This document shows, one piece after another, positions 1 through 5,809 of a stretch of 6,728 nucleotides of DNA (the stretch's first letter is position 1; every line of letters begins with the position of its first letter). The stretch comes from Lachnospiraceae bacterium (lineage in GTDB: Bacteria; Bacillota; Clostridia; Lachnospirales; Lachnospiraceae): NCBI GenBank assembly GCA_009774145.1, contig VSND01000120.1, positions 1-6,728 on the forward strand. The letters are read 5' to 3'. The position numbers and the translations under genes are program-made. Under the pieces are notes generated by a model that was not told where the DNA came from, did not search any database, and saw only the letters and a list, made by a program, of their open reading frames with translations.

Positions 1-783
1 GAGATCGAGATTACAGATAATGAAGCCATGCGCCTTGGCAGGGATCTGGAAGATTACGTGGCCGGGCGTTTTGCGGAGGCAACCGGGAAAAAGGTGCGGA
101 AAAGCAATGCCATGTATGTGAGCAAGGAACACCCGTTCATGATGGCAAATGTGGACCGTCTGGTAGTGGGGGAACGTGCCGGACTGGAATGCAAGACCGC
201 CAGCCCTTATACGGCAGACCGCTGGAAAGACGGAAATGTGCCGGAATGGTATTATCTGCAGTGCCAACACTACATGAAGGTGCTGGAAATGGACCGCTGG
301 TATCTGGCGGTGCTGATTTTCGGGAAAGGATTCCAGTATACCTGTCTGGAACGGGATGAAACAATGCTGAATGATCTGGTATCTATAGAGAAGGATTTCT
401 GGGAGAACCATGTGCAGGCAAAGGTGCTTCCGCCTCCGGACGGTTCGAAAAATGCGGATGAACTGATCCGAAAGTATTTTCACCGGAAAGAAGGGGCGGT
501 GACCCGCATGACCGGTATGGATGAGCAGATCTCCAGAAGAAATGAGCTTGCCGGTCTGATCAAAAAGATGCAGGCGGAGCAGAAGATCATCGAGCAGGAA
601 CTGAAGATGTATCTCGGGAATGCAAAAGCACAGATCGGGATCTCGGACCAGTACCGTGTTGCGTGGACGGAATATGAGACCCGCCGGATCGACACGGAAC
701 GGCTGAAGAAGGAGCAGCCGGAGATTTATGAGGACTACAGCAGAGTGCAGAAAACCTCCCGGCTGAACATTCAGGCTGCGTAG
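1..783 (+). CDS. YqaJ-family viral recombinase / exonuclease, 5'-partial
   Basis: This is a PD-(D/E)XK exonuclease of the YqaJ family, which resects duplex DNA so that a RecT-type annealase can load. The reading frame is open to base 1 (E-I-E-I-T-D-N-E-A precedes the ATG at 28). That ATG is therefore probably internal, and the usual N-terminal GG(S/T)D-type motif lies outside the window. Counting from the ATG at 28, I see the helix GRDLEDYV (4-11) with its conserved Glu, the metal-binding Asp43 in NVDR, Glu54-x-Lys56 in GLECKT, and the Q-x-Q-HY motif (78-82) typical of YqaJ. After about residue 165 comes a charged, probably coiled-coil segment. It is followed by a tail (RIDTERLKKEQPEIYEDY) seen at the C-terminus of many Firmicutes YqaJ proteins. 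All catalytic residues visible in this part are present. It lies upstream of recT on the same strand, which supports a Red/RecET-like pair. Confidence 0.9.
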   Translation, partial: EIEITDNEAMRLGRDLEDYVAGRFAEATGKKVRKSNAMYVSKEHPFMMANVDRLVVGERAGLECKTASPYTADRWKDGNVPEWYYLQCQHYMKVLEMDRWYLAVLIFGKGFQYTCLERDETMLNDLVSIEKDFWENHVQAKVLPPPDGSKNADELIRKYFHRKEGAVTRMTGMDEQISRRNELAGLIKKMQAEQKIIEQELKMYLGNAKAQIGISDQYRVAWTEYETRRIDTERLKKEQPEIYEDYSRVQKTSRLNIQAA

Positions 784-832
784 GAAGCGGAAGGTATATG
801 GAACGGAGATTAAAAATGGAGGAGAACAGTTT

Positions 833-1105
833 ATGTCTGACCGCATACTGGATCTTATCATTCAGAACTCGGACCGGCATCTGGATGCTCTCCTGTATGA
901 CAATGCAGAATACAGGAGGATCGAAAGGGAGATTTCCAGAGGATTCCGGAGGCTGGAACAGGAGAAGCTGACAAAACGGCAGAGCAGGGCAGTTGACCGC
1001 CTGCTTTCTGCATACAATGCGGAAAGTGCGTGCTGCTGCAGGCTTGTGTATGAGCAGGGGTTTAAAGACTGCATTTCCCTGCTGAAAGAGATCGGGGCAG
1101 CCTGA
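833..1105 (+). CDS. Small hypothetical protein, DUF6809-like
   Basis: This 90-residue soluble protein is mostly helical, with no signal peptide or membrane segment. The start is well supported by GGAGGAG at 818-824, eight bases before the ATG. The layout is an acidic N-terminus, a charged middle helix (EYRRIEREISRGFRRLEQEK) and a C-terminal YEQGFKDCISLLKEIG. This resembles the F/Y-x-x-GF-(x)n-L-x-x-E ending of small DUF6809-type proteins common in clostridial phages and conjugative elements. That match is from memory of the pattern and is tentative. Three adjacent cysteines (CCC, about residues 67-69) are unusual for so small a cytoplasmic protein. The gene follows the exonuclease by 49 bases and is probably co-transcribed with it. 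Its function is unknown, and its place between exonuclease and recT suggests only an accessory role. Confidence 0.7.
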   Translation: MSDRILDLIIQNSDRHLDALLYDNAEYRRIEREISRGFRRLEQEKLTKRQSRAVDRLLSAYNAESACCCRLVYEQGFKDCISLLKEIGAA

Positions 1106-1122
1106 CAGCAGAAAGGACCATA

Positions 1123-1218
1123 ATGCCACAGTACGGTTCTGCAGATACTGAAAAAGAGACAGGGAAGATGTGCCTGCAGAAAGAAGGCAGTCATATCTTT
1201 CCTGTCTTTTCGCGTTGA
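1123..1218 (+). CDS. Possible 31-codon leader ORF
   Basis: An ATG at 1123 sits five bases after AAAGGA (1112-1117) and opens a 31-codon frame ending at TGA 1216-1218. The peptide begins MPQYGSADTEKETGK and ends HIFPVFSR. It resembles no family I know. The ribosome binding site is good, but the ORF is short enough to be chance. It is of interest because the long hairpin at 1158-1206 and its T-run lie wholly inside it. Translation would therefore interfere with folding of that hairpin upstream of recT. Confidence 0.3.
   Translation: MPQYGSADTEKETGKMCLQKEGSHIFPVFSR
1158..1210 (+). terminator. Long hairpin with T-run upstream of recT (terminator or attenuator)
   Basis: The arm 1158-1172 (GACAGGGAAGATGTG) pairs with 1192-1206 (CATATCTTTCCTGTC) over 15 positions, 13 Watson-Crick and two G-U. 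After one mismatch, CTGC 1174-1177 pairs with GCAG 1187-1190, leaving a nine-base loop. TTTT follows at 1207-1210. An A-run at 1151-1155 flanks the other side, so the element could also act on the opposite strand. The T-run is short, so termination may be partial. It lies in the 184-base gap between the DUF6809-like gene and recT, where it could lower recT expression relative to the upstream genes. Confidence 0.6.
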
Positions 1219-1289
1219 AAAGCGGGATCGGAGGATGGTGGCAGATATGGATATAACAGAACCGAAAGAAGAGAGGGGCAGTAGAAAAA

Positions 1290-2123
1290 ATGGACGTAAA
1301 ACAGGAACTTGCCAGACAGGCGGGGAGAAGCGGGACTGCAGGAAAAACCAGAACCGCAGATAAAAAGGAAGTAACTCTGACAAAGAACATGAGCATTGCG
1401 GACCTGATCCGTGCCATGGAGCCGGAGATCCGAAAGGCGCTGCCTTCCGTGGTGACGCCGGAGCGGTTTACCCGGATGGCGCTTTCCGCACTGAACAACA
1501 ATCCGAAACTGCAGGAATGTACGCAGATGAGTTTTCTGGCGGCGCTGATGAATGCGGCGCAGCTTGGGCTGGAACCAAATACCTCTCTGGGGCAGGCATA
1601 TCTGATTCCCTATAAGAACAAAGGGGTGCTGGAATGCCAGTTTCAGATCGGCTATAAGGGAATGATCGATCTTGTCTACCGCAATGAGATGGTACAGACC
1701 GTTCAGGCGCACTGCGTATATAAGAATGATGATTTTAAATATGAACTGGGGCTGGATCCGAAGCTTCAGCATGTCCCCGCCTTTCAGGATCGCGGGGAGC
1801 TGGTTGCGGTCTACGCCATGTTCCGGCTGCAGAACGGAGGGTTCGGATTTGAAGTCATGAGCAGAGGAGATGTGGACGCTTATGCAGCCCGTTATTCGCA
1901 GGGGATTGACAGCTCTTACAGCCCGTGGAAAAGCAGCTACGAAGAGATGGCAAAGAAGACGGTCATAAAACGGGTGCTGAAATATGCGCCGGTGAAAACG
2001 GATTTTGTACGCGCCATGAGTGTGGACCATGCGATTCAGAATGAAATCGGCATGGACATGAGCGAAATACAGAACCGGCAGGAATTTATTGAAGGTGATT
2101 ATCAGGAAACGGAAGCACAGTAA
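1290..2123 (+). CDS. recT: RecT-family single-strand annealing protein
   Basis: RecT coats 3' single-stranded DNA left by the partner exonuclease and anneals it to complementary strands, acting in the cytoplasm independently of RecA. The 277-residue length is normal for the family. Residues 1-30 are a basic, probably disordered leader. The RecT core then shows AQLGLEP (90-96), GQAYLIPY (101-108), FQIGYKGMIDL (118-128), a GLDPKLQHVPAF segment (154-165), and SPWKSSYEEMAKKT (211-224) followed by IKRVLKYAP. All are hallmark blocks. The acidic C-terminus (EFIEGDYQETEAQ) is also typical and in related annealases contacts partner proteins. The start uses AGAGGGG at 1272-1278, eleven bases upstream, which is slightly long. 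The next in-frame Met (34) would remove part of the leader only. It is preceded by a strong hairpin and followed after 12 bases by the DUF5688 gene. Confidence 0.95.
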   Translation: MDVKQELARQAGRSGTAGKTRTADKKEVTLTKNMSIADLIRAMEPEIRKALPSVVTPERFTRMALSALNNNPKLQECTQMSFLAALMNAAQLGLEPNTSLGQAYLIPYKNKGVLECQFQIGYKGMIDLVYRNEMVQTVQAHCVYKNDDFKYELGLDPKLQHVPAFQDRGELVAVYAMFRLQNGGFGFEVMSRGDVDAYAARYSQGIDSSYSPWKSSYEEMAKKTVIKRVLKYAPVKTDFVRAMSVDHAIQNEIGMDMSEIQNRQEFIEGDYQETEAQ

Positions 2124-2135
2124 GGAGGACAGAAG

Positions 2136-3050
2136 ATGGCGGAAGAAAAAAGGAATATGGGAAGTTCGGGCTTTGAAGAGAAGGAAGAGCAGAAAATCAT
2201 CCGGCTGGTGAAGGAAAGGATCCCCGGTATCTCCGTCGGGGCGGTAAAAATGAAGAAAAACAACGGATACGAAAAGGAAGGATTTGAGTTCCGTGTAAAA
2301 GACAGTTTTACGGGTATCATTATCTACAGGGAAGATGTGGAAGCTGCCTGTGGGGAAAAATGCACGGCGGAAGAAGCGGCTGATTATATCTGCAGTGCGG
2401 CAGAAAAGGAACTGCGGACAGTGTTCGATATCGGGGATATCCGTGACTGGAAAAAAGCCAGACACCTGATATACAGAAAAGTTGTGAATTACGAAAGAAA
2501 CCGGCACCGTCTGCCGTCCCTTGTGCACCGGAGATATCTGGATCTTGCCGAAGTGTATTACCTGAGGGTCCGGATTCCGGGAAAAGGATGCGGAACGGCG
2601 GAGGTATCGGTGCAGCTTCTGGAAGAATGGGGAGTTCCGGAGAAGGAACTGTCCGGATGGGCGGATGCCAATATGGATGCGGACGGATACCGGATACAGC
2701 CCGTACAGGAAGTCCTGCAGGAATTCCTTTCATCCAAAGAACCGGGCATTCCGGATCCCGGGATGTATGTGATTGCGAACGGCAGGAAGGAACTGGGCGC
2801 CGGGATCATGACCAGACCGGAATGCATGAAGGATTTCATGCGGCAGATCGGAACGGACTGCTATATACTTCCCTGCAGCACGCATGAGCTGCTGGCATAT
2901 CCCTGCGGAAAAGACATGGGAGCGGAAGACCTGCAGCAGATGGTGGCGGAGGTCAATCAGACGGCAGTATCGCCGGAAGAGTTTCTGTCCGACCATGTGT
3001 ATTTCTGCCATATGGATACCGGAGAGGTGGAGCTCTGCAGTCATGTGTAA
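2136..3050 (+). CDS. DUF5688 family protein
   Basis: This 304-residue protein of unknown function matches the DUF5688 pattern found widely in Lachnospiraceae and their mobile elements. Recognisable blocks are VNYERNRHRLPSL (117-129) then HRRYLDLA (131-138), LLEEWGV (161-167), MYVIANGRKELGA (210-222), ILPCSTHELLAYP (244-256), and MVAEVNQTAVSPEEFLSDHV (269-288). There is no signal peptide or membrane helix, so it is probably cytosolic. The start is secure: GGAGG at 2124-2128 directly abuts the recT stop codon, so the two genes are likely translationally coupled. A Rho-independent terminator follows at 3104-3133, making this the probable last gene of the recombination operon. Family recognition is strong. 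No biochemical role is established to my knowledge, and a role in recombination is only suggested by position. Confidence 0.88.
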   Translation: MAEEKRNMGSSGFEEKEEQKIIRLVKERIPGISVGAVKMKKNNGYEKEGFEFRVKDSFTGIIIYREDVEAACGEKCTAEEAADYICSAAEKELRTVFDIGDIRDWKKARHLIYRKVVNYERNRHRLPSLVHRRYLDLAEVYYLRVRIPGKGCGTAEVSVQLLEEWGVPEKELSGWADANMDADGYRIQPVQEVLQEFLSSKEPGIPDPGMYVIANGRKELGAGIMTRPECMKDFMRQIGTDCYILPCSTHELLAYPCGKDMGAEDLQQMVAEVNQTAVSPEEFLSDHVYFCHMDTGEVELCSHV

Positions 3051-3070
3051 TGCGCCTGTTTTCGTGACGG

Positions 3071-3166
3071 CAGACAGAAAATATACATCAGACAGAAGCG
3101 GAAGGGAGACCGGCAGACCGTCGGTCTCTTTTTCAGCAGTCCGAAGGTGTACCGGAGCAGACAGAA
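3071..3166 (+). repeat. Three direct copies of CAGACAGAA
   Basis: The nine-base word CAGACAGAA occurs exactly at 3071-3079, 3089-3097 and 3158-3166, all on the plus strand, in the non-coding gap before the sigma gene. The first two copies start 18 bases apart. The third overlaps a small inverted repeat, GACAG-AAC-CTGTC, at 3160-3172. The terminator sits between the second and third copies. These could be binding sites for a regulator, or chance in purine-rich DNA. Confidence 0.4.
3104..3133 (+). terminator. Rho-independent terminator after the DUF5688 gene
   Basis: GAGACCG at 3106-3112 pairs perfectly with CGGTCTC at 3122-3128 around a nine-base loop, and two G-T pairs can extend the stem. 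Five T residues follow at 3129-3133. It lies 53 bases after the DUF5688 stop and before the sigma gene, so it separates the recombination operon from the sigma-DpnD/PcfM unit. Confidence 0.85.
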
Positions 3167-3219
3167 CCTGTCGGCAGAGGAAGAATGTACTGTTTTAAGA
3201 TACGAGAAGGAGAGAGAAA

Positions 3220-3861
3220 ATGAATACAAAAGCAGAGATACAGAAACTGGCCCTTCAGAACATGCGGCTGGCATATAAGATCGCATGGAAATACCGTGGG
3301 CGTGGAATTGAGCAGGAAGAACTGCAGTCAGCCGCATTATACGGGCTGGTAAAGGCGGCTTCCGGATATGACAGCTCCAGAAAGGTGCCGTTTCCGGCAT
3401 TTGCCTGTGCAGTGATGCGGAATACCGTCCGGATGGAATTTCGTAGGGTGAAAAAAGACCGGAGATGCGTCTCCATGGAGGAGAGGATTGTCAGATCAGA
3501 AGAAGGCGGAAACAGCTGTGTATGGGCAGACCGGATTGCCTGCAGGGAAACCGGCTTCGATCAGGTGGAGGAAAAGGATTTTCTCCCGTCGCTGCTTTTG
3601 GCACCGGAGCTGACGGGAAAAGAGCAGAAACTGGTCTGGCTGGTGGTATGCAACGGAATGACGCAGAAGGAAGCCGGGGAGCGGACCGGTCTGTCGCAGC
3701 CCCGTGTGAGCAGGCATATCCGGTCGGGAATGGAGAAAATAAGGAAAAAATATATGGAGACCATGTATCCCGCCGGGACAGCGCAGGGTATGATTCAGAA
3801 AAAACAGACAGGAGGAAAAGATTATGCCCAGATATGGAATCAGTGTGAGGGAAATCCTTAA
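3220..3861 (+). CDS. Sigma-70-family RNA polymerase sigma factor, element-borne
   Basis: This 213-residue factor would direct RNA polymerase to specific promoters. Region 2 spans about residues 7-78: NMRLAYKIAWKY, then EELQSAALYGLVKAASGYD, then PFPAFACAVMRNTVRMEFRR, which are core-binding and -10 recognition helices. A variable linker (80-127) replaces region 3. Region 4 spans about 128-178, with a clear helix-turn-helix for -35 binding (MTQKEAGERTGLSQPRVSRHIRSGMEKI). Region 1 is absent, as in small alternative or phage-like sigmas. The tail after about residue 179 has no sigma homology that I can see. Its last 12 codons overlap the next gene. AAGGAGAG at 3207-3214 supports the start. The gene lies just after a terminator, so it must have its own promoter or rely on readthrough. 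No clear vegetative promoter is visible in 3134-3206, which would fit control by a dedicated factor. Confidence 0.87.
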   Translation: MNTKAEIQKLALQNMRLAYKIAWKYRGRGIEQEELQSAALYGLVKAASGYDSSRKVPFPAFACAVMRNTVRMEFRRVKKDRRCVSMEERIVRSEEGGNSCVWADRIACRETGFDQVEEKDFLPSLLLAPELTGKEQKLVWLVVCNGMTQKEAGERTGLSQPRVSRHIRSGMEKIRKKYMETMYPAGTAQGMIQKKQTGGKDYAQIWNQCEGNP

Positions 3862-4069
3862 GAGGACAGTTATTGTGGAAGCGGAGAATGCTGAAAAGGC
3901 TGTACGGAAAGCAGAAGAAGCAGTGGAACGTGATGAAGTTATTCTGGATGTGGACGATTATGATGACCGTGAGATTGTGCCGTCGGAGTATTGGGAAGGA
4001 GGCAGGATTCCTGATGGGGAAGACGTCAGCTGTTACTGGCAGCTGGAGGGCTGTGACGGTGGCACATAA
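3824..4069 (+). CDS. DpnD/PcfM-family small protein
   Basis: This 81-residue acidic protein has the pattern ISVREILKRTVIVEAENAEK, then A-x-x-A-x-x-AVERDEVILDVDDYDDREI. It matches the DpnD/PcfM family: a short beta strand with an R-x-V-x-VEA motif, an amphipathic helix, and a VILDxDDY ending. Named members are PcfM of the enterococcal conjugative plasmid pCF10 and DpnD beside the DpnII restriction genes. The molecular role of the family is not well defined. The start is supported by GGAGG at 3811-3815, eight bases upstream, both inside the 3' end of the sigma gene. The ORF overlaps that gene by 38 bases in another frame, so translation is probably coupled. Residues after about 52 (PSEYWEGGRIPDGEDVSCYW) form an extension beyond the core motif. 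No terminator is obvious after the stop. Confidence 0.8.
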   Translation: MPRYGISVREILKRTVIVEAENAEKAVRKAEEAVERDEVILDVDDYDDREIVPSEYWEGGRIPDGEDVSCYWQLEGCDGGT

Positions 4070-4260
4070 ATTGGGATTTGACAAAAAAATTGCGGTACGG
4101 AATTCTCTGATCCAGTAGAAGATGTACACAGATGCGCTTCTGTCAGAGGTATGGATCATGTGAACTAAACAGAAGGGTTGCAGATTGTATCAGGCGAGAG
4201 ACTGTATAAGAAAGGCGGAACAGGGGATGCAATGGATAATGATGGAAGCAGATAATATGG

Positions 4261-4289
4261 TTGATTTATCCGAGCTGAGCAAATATAAT
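4261..4289 (+). promoter_or_regulatory. Sigma-A-type promoter for the Rpn/PD-(D/E)XK gene
   Basis: TTGATT at 4261-4266 and a perfect TATAAT at 4284-4289 are separated by the ideal 17 bases. Transcription would start near 4296, about 49 bases before the ATG at 4345. TTGATTTATC (4261-4270) and GATAATCAA (4297-4305) form an imperfect inverted repeat that brackets the promoter, with one unpaired T. It could bind a repressor or be chance in AT-rich DNA. The rest of the 4070-4344 gap holds no gene that I can support. Confidence 0.7.
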
Positions 4290-4344
4290 AAAATTAGATA
4301 ATCAAAAGAAATTTTACTGTATGGGGAATGGGGGATGAGAGTAT

Positions 4345-5229
4345 ATGAAGGAGCGAAATCGGGATACAGACCGGGATAACACATATGATGCGAATCGGAC
4401 AATTAAGGATAGCGTATTTTCAGATCTTTTTGGAACAAAGAAATATTTATTTCAGTTGTATCAGGCACTGCATCCGGAGGATACCGACACGACGGAAGCG
4501 GATCTGACAGATATTCGTTTAAAGAATATTCTCGTAGATGATCTCTATAATGATCTCGGATTTTCGGTCGGAAACCGTCTGATTATTCTGACGGAGGCAC
4601 AATCAACATGGACAATGAATATTATCATACGTGCATTGTTGTACCTGGCACAGACTTATCAGGAATATTTTGAACAGAGGGATGTGGATTTGTATCACAG
4701 CAAAAAAGTGGAAATGCCAATCCCGGAACTGTATGTCATATTTACGGGAGATCGAGTGAAGAGACCAGAGGAGGTGTCTCTTTCCAACGAGTTTTTTTGT
4801 GGGAGGGAGGCAGCGTTGGAAGTAAAAGTAAAGATGTTATATGGAGATGATGGAGATAATATCATCGGACAATATGTTGCTTTCTGTAAAGTTTTTAATG
4901 AACAGAGAAAACGATGTGGTTTGAGCAGAGAAGCGATACTGGAGACTATCCAGATCTGTAAGGACAGGAATGTGTTGAAGGAATATTTGGAAAACAGGGA
5001 AAGTGAGGTTATAAGCATTATGATGACATTATATGATGAAGAAAAAATTATGCGGACACGGGAAAACCGGATACGTCGGGAGGCACAGAAGAAAGAGAAG
5101 GAAAAAGGAATCTGGATGTTGGTATCTACTTTAAGAGATTTGAATATATCAGACGATGTTATATTGCAAAAAATACAGGAGAAATTTGAGTATTCGAAAG
5201 AAGAAGCGAAAAAATATATAAAGAAATAG
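4345..5229 (+). CDS. Rpn family / PD-(D/E)XK nuclease family putative transposase
   Basis: This 294-residue protein belongs to the Rpn/PDDEXK-type 'transposase' group abundant in Lachnospiraceae. Family blocks are KDSVFSDLFGTKKYLFQLYQ (21-40), LHPEDTDTTEADL (42-54), LKNILVDDLYNDLGFSVGNR (59-78), LIILTEAQSTW (79-89), IIRALLYLAQTYQEYF (93-108), PELYVIFTG (126-134) and ICKDRNVLKEYLENRE (205-220). The likely nuclease core is Asp70, then Glu84-x-Gln86. Gln in place of Lys is frequent in this family. The C-terminus from about residue 230 is a charged coiled coil ending in a small helical domain (DLNISDDVILQKIQEKFEYS) typical of the group. It has its own promoter at 4261 and a G-rich ribosome site at 4330-4334. 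Related Rpn proteins promote RecA-independent recombination in E. coli. No terminal inverted repeats were seen, so mobility is not shown. The sequence is more AT-rich than the genes upstream. Confidence 0.88.
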   Translation: MKERNRDTDRDNTYDANRTIKDSVFSDLFGTKKYLFQLYQALHPEDTDTTEADLTDIRLKNILVDDLYNDLGFSVGNRLIILTEAQSTWTMNIIIRALLYLAQTYQEYFEQRDVDLYHSKKVEMPIPELYVIFTGDRVKRPEEVSLSNEFFCGREAALEVKVKMLYGDDGDNIIGQYVAFCKVFNEQRKRCGLSREAILETIQICKDRNVLKEYLENRESEVISIMMTLYDEEKIMRTRENRIRREAQKKEKEKGIWMLVSTLRDLNISDDVILQKIQEKFEYSKEEAKKYIKK

Positions 5230-5370
5230 AGTTTATAAAAGCAGGAATGTGTTTAGCAGTGCTATGAGAAGAGGTGCTGGACATACCTCCTGTTTTTGTG
5301 GTGCATTGGATGTTGGTATAAATGGTTATAATCTATATATAAGACGATTTCAGTGGGGATGCAGTGCTAA

Positions 5371-5659
5371 GGTACCATTTACCAGGCGTTTGGACAGGAG
5401 TATGACAAACGAAGAATGGAACTGGATTTTATCCATATCTGTCAGCTGGTTGCAGAGGACGCTTATTTGATAATGTTCACAATGCTGGAAATGGAGATTT
5501 CTGCTGCAGATCTTTACTCTGGAAGGAATTCTAACTTTTACTGATAAACTGATAGATGTAGAAACGGCAAATAAAATAAGGAGAGCGATTGAGTTGACAC
5601 AGTTGGCAAGAATTTTTGAGGGGGAGAAGCAGCAGATGGTATTAACTGAAGAATTGTAA
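5371..5659 (+). pseudogene. Frameshifted gene remnant, family not recognised
   Basis: Two plausible coding stretches lie in different frames. The first (5371-5544) reads TIYQAFGQEYDKRRMELDFI then HICQLVAEDAYLIMFTMLEME before a TGA at 5542. The second, open from 5474 to TAA 5657-5659, reads LLQIFTLEGILTFTDKLIDV then ETANKIRRAIELTQLARIFE before its end. Both look protein-like, and they overlap between 5474 and 5544, which fits one gene broken by a single indel near 5500. A stop at 5368-5370 lies just before the first stretch and no ribosome site is evident, so the 5' part is missing or also damaged. I do not recognise the family. The 5230-5370 stretch, directly after the Rpn gene, shows nothing convincing apart from a weak promoter-like TTGGAT/TATAAT (5306-5332) with a short 15-base spacer. 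Confidence 0.35.
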
Positions 5660-5686
5660 GAAGGGTATAAAGACTGTATACAAAAT

Positions 5687-5751
5687 AACAGGACTGTATT
5701 CAACAAATGTTATGAGATTAGAGACATTGTTGAAGGCAGTCCTGTTTTAGT
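5687..5751. terminator. Long hairpin, likely bidirectional terminator between convergent genes
   Basis: AACAGGACTG (5687-5696) pairs perfectly with CAGTCCTGTT (5737-5746). After a two-by-two internal loop, TTCAACA (5699-5705) pairs with TGTTGAA (5728-5734). With one bulged A, ATGT (5707-5710) pairs with ACAT (5724-5727), leaving a 13-base loop. That gives 21 base pairs. T-rich DNA follows on the plus strand (TTTTAGTTTT) and A-rich CAAAAT precedes it, giving a T-run on the minus strand. It lies between plus-strand genes and the minus-strand gene ending at 5810, as expected of a shared terminator. Confidence 0.75.
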
Positions 5752-5809
5752 TTTGAAAAATGATAGAAACTTTTTGTGGTAAATGGAAATTAAATTTTAT
5801 TTCGATAAC

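Noticed and set aside
1235..1363. Short plus-strand ORF starting MVADMDITEPK and overlapping the start of recT
   Set aside because: GGAGG directly abuts the first ATG and is 12 bases from the second, so spacing is poor, and most of the frame is recT sequence read out of frame.
1191..2528. Long minus-strand ORF of 445 codons opposite recT and the DUF5688 gene
   Set aside because: It is antisense to two clearly recognised genes, is rich in Phe, His, Arg and Cys typical of shadow frames, and matches no family.
4078..4106. TTGACA at 4078-4083 as a promoter -35 box
   Set aside because: The sequence 17 bases downstream is AATTCT, a poor -10 box, while a much better promoter exists at 4261-4289.
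4137..4175. Inverted repeat CTTCTGT / ACAGAAG as a terminator for the DpnD/PcfM gene
   Set aside because: The stem is only 7 bp, the loop is 25 bases, and no T-run follows.
4227..4301. 24-codon ORF beginning MQWIMMEADNMV
   Set aside because: It has no well-spaced ribosome site and its last third is the promoter of the next gene.
4345..5229. Complete insertion sequence around the Rpn/PD-(D/E)XK gene
   Set aside because: I saw no terminal inverted repeats or target-site duplications on either side; 'transposase' is a family label only.
5249..5470. 73-codon plus-strand ORF beginning MFSSAMRRGAGH
   Set aside because: It has no ribosome site and no protein-like pattern, and it runs out of frame with the more convincing remnant starting at 5371.
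5350..5706. Minus-strand ORF of 118 codons
   Set aside because: It runs opposite the gene remnant and through the terminator hairpin, and its Ser/Cys/Phe-rich composition looks non-coding.
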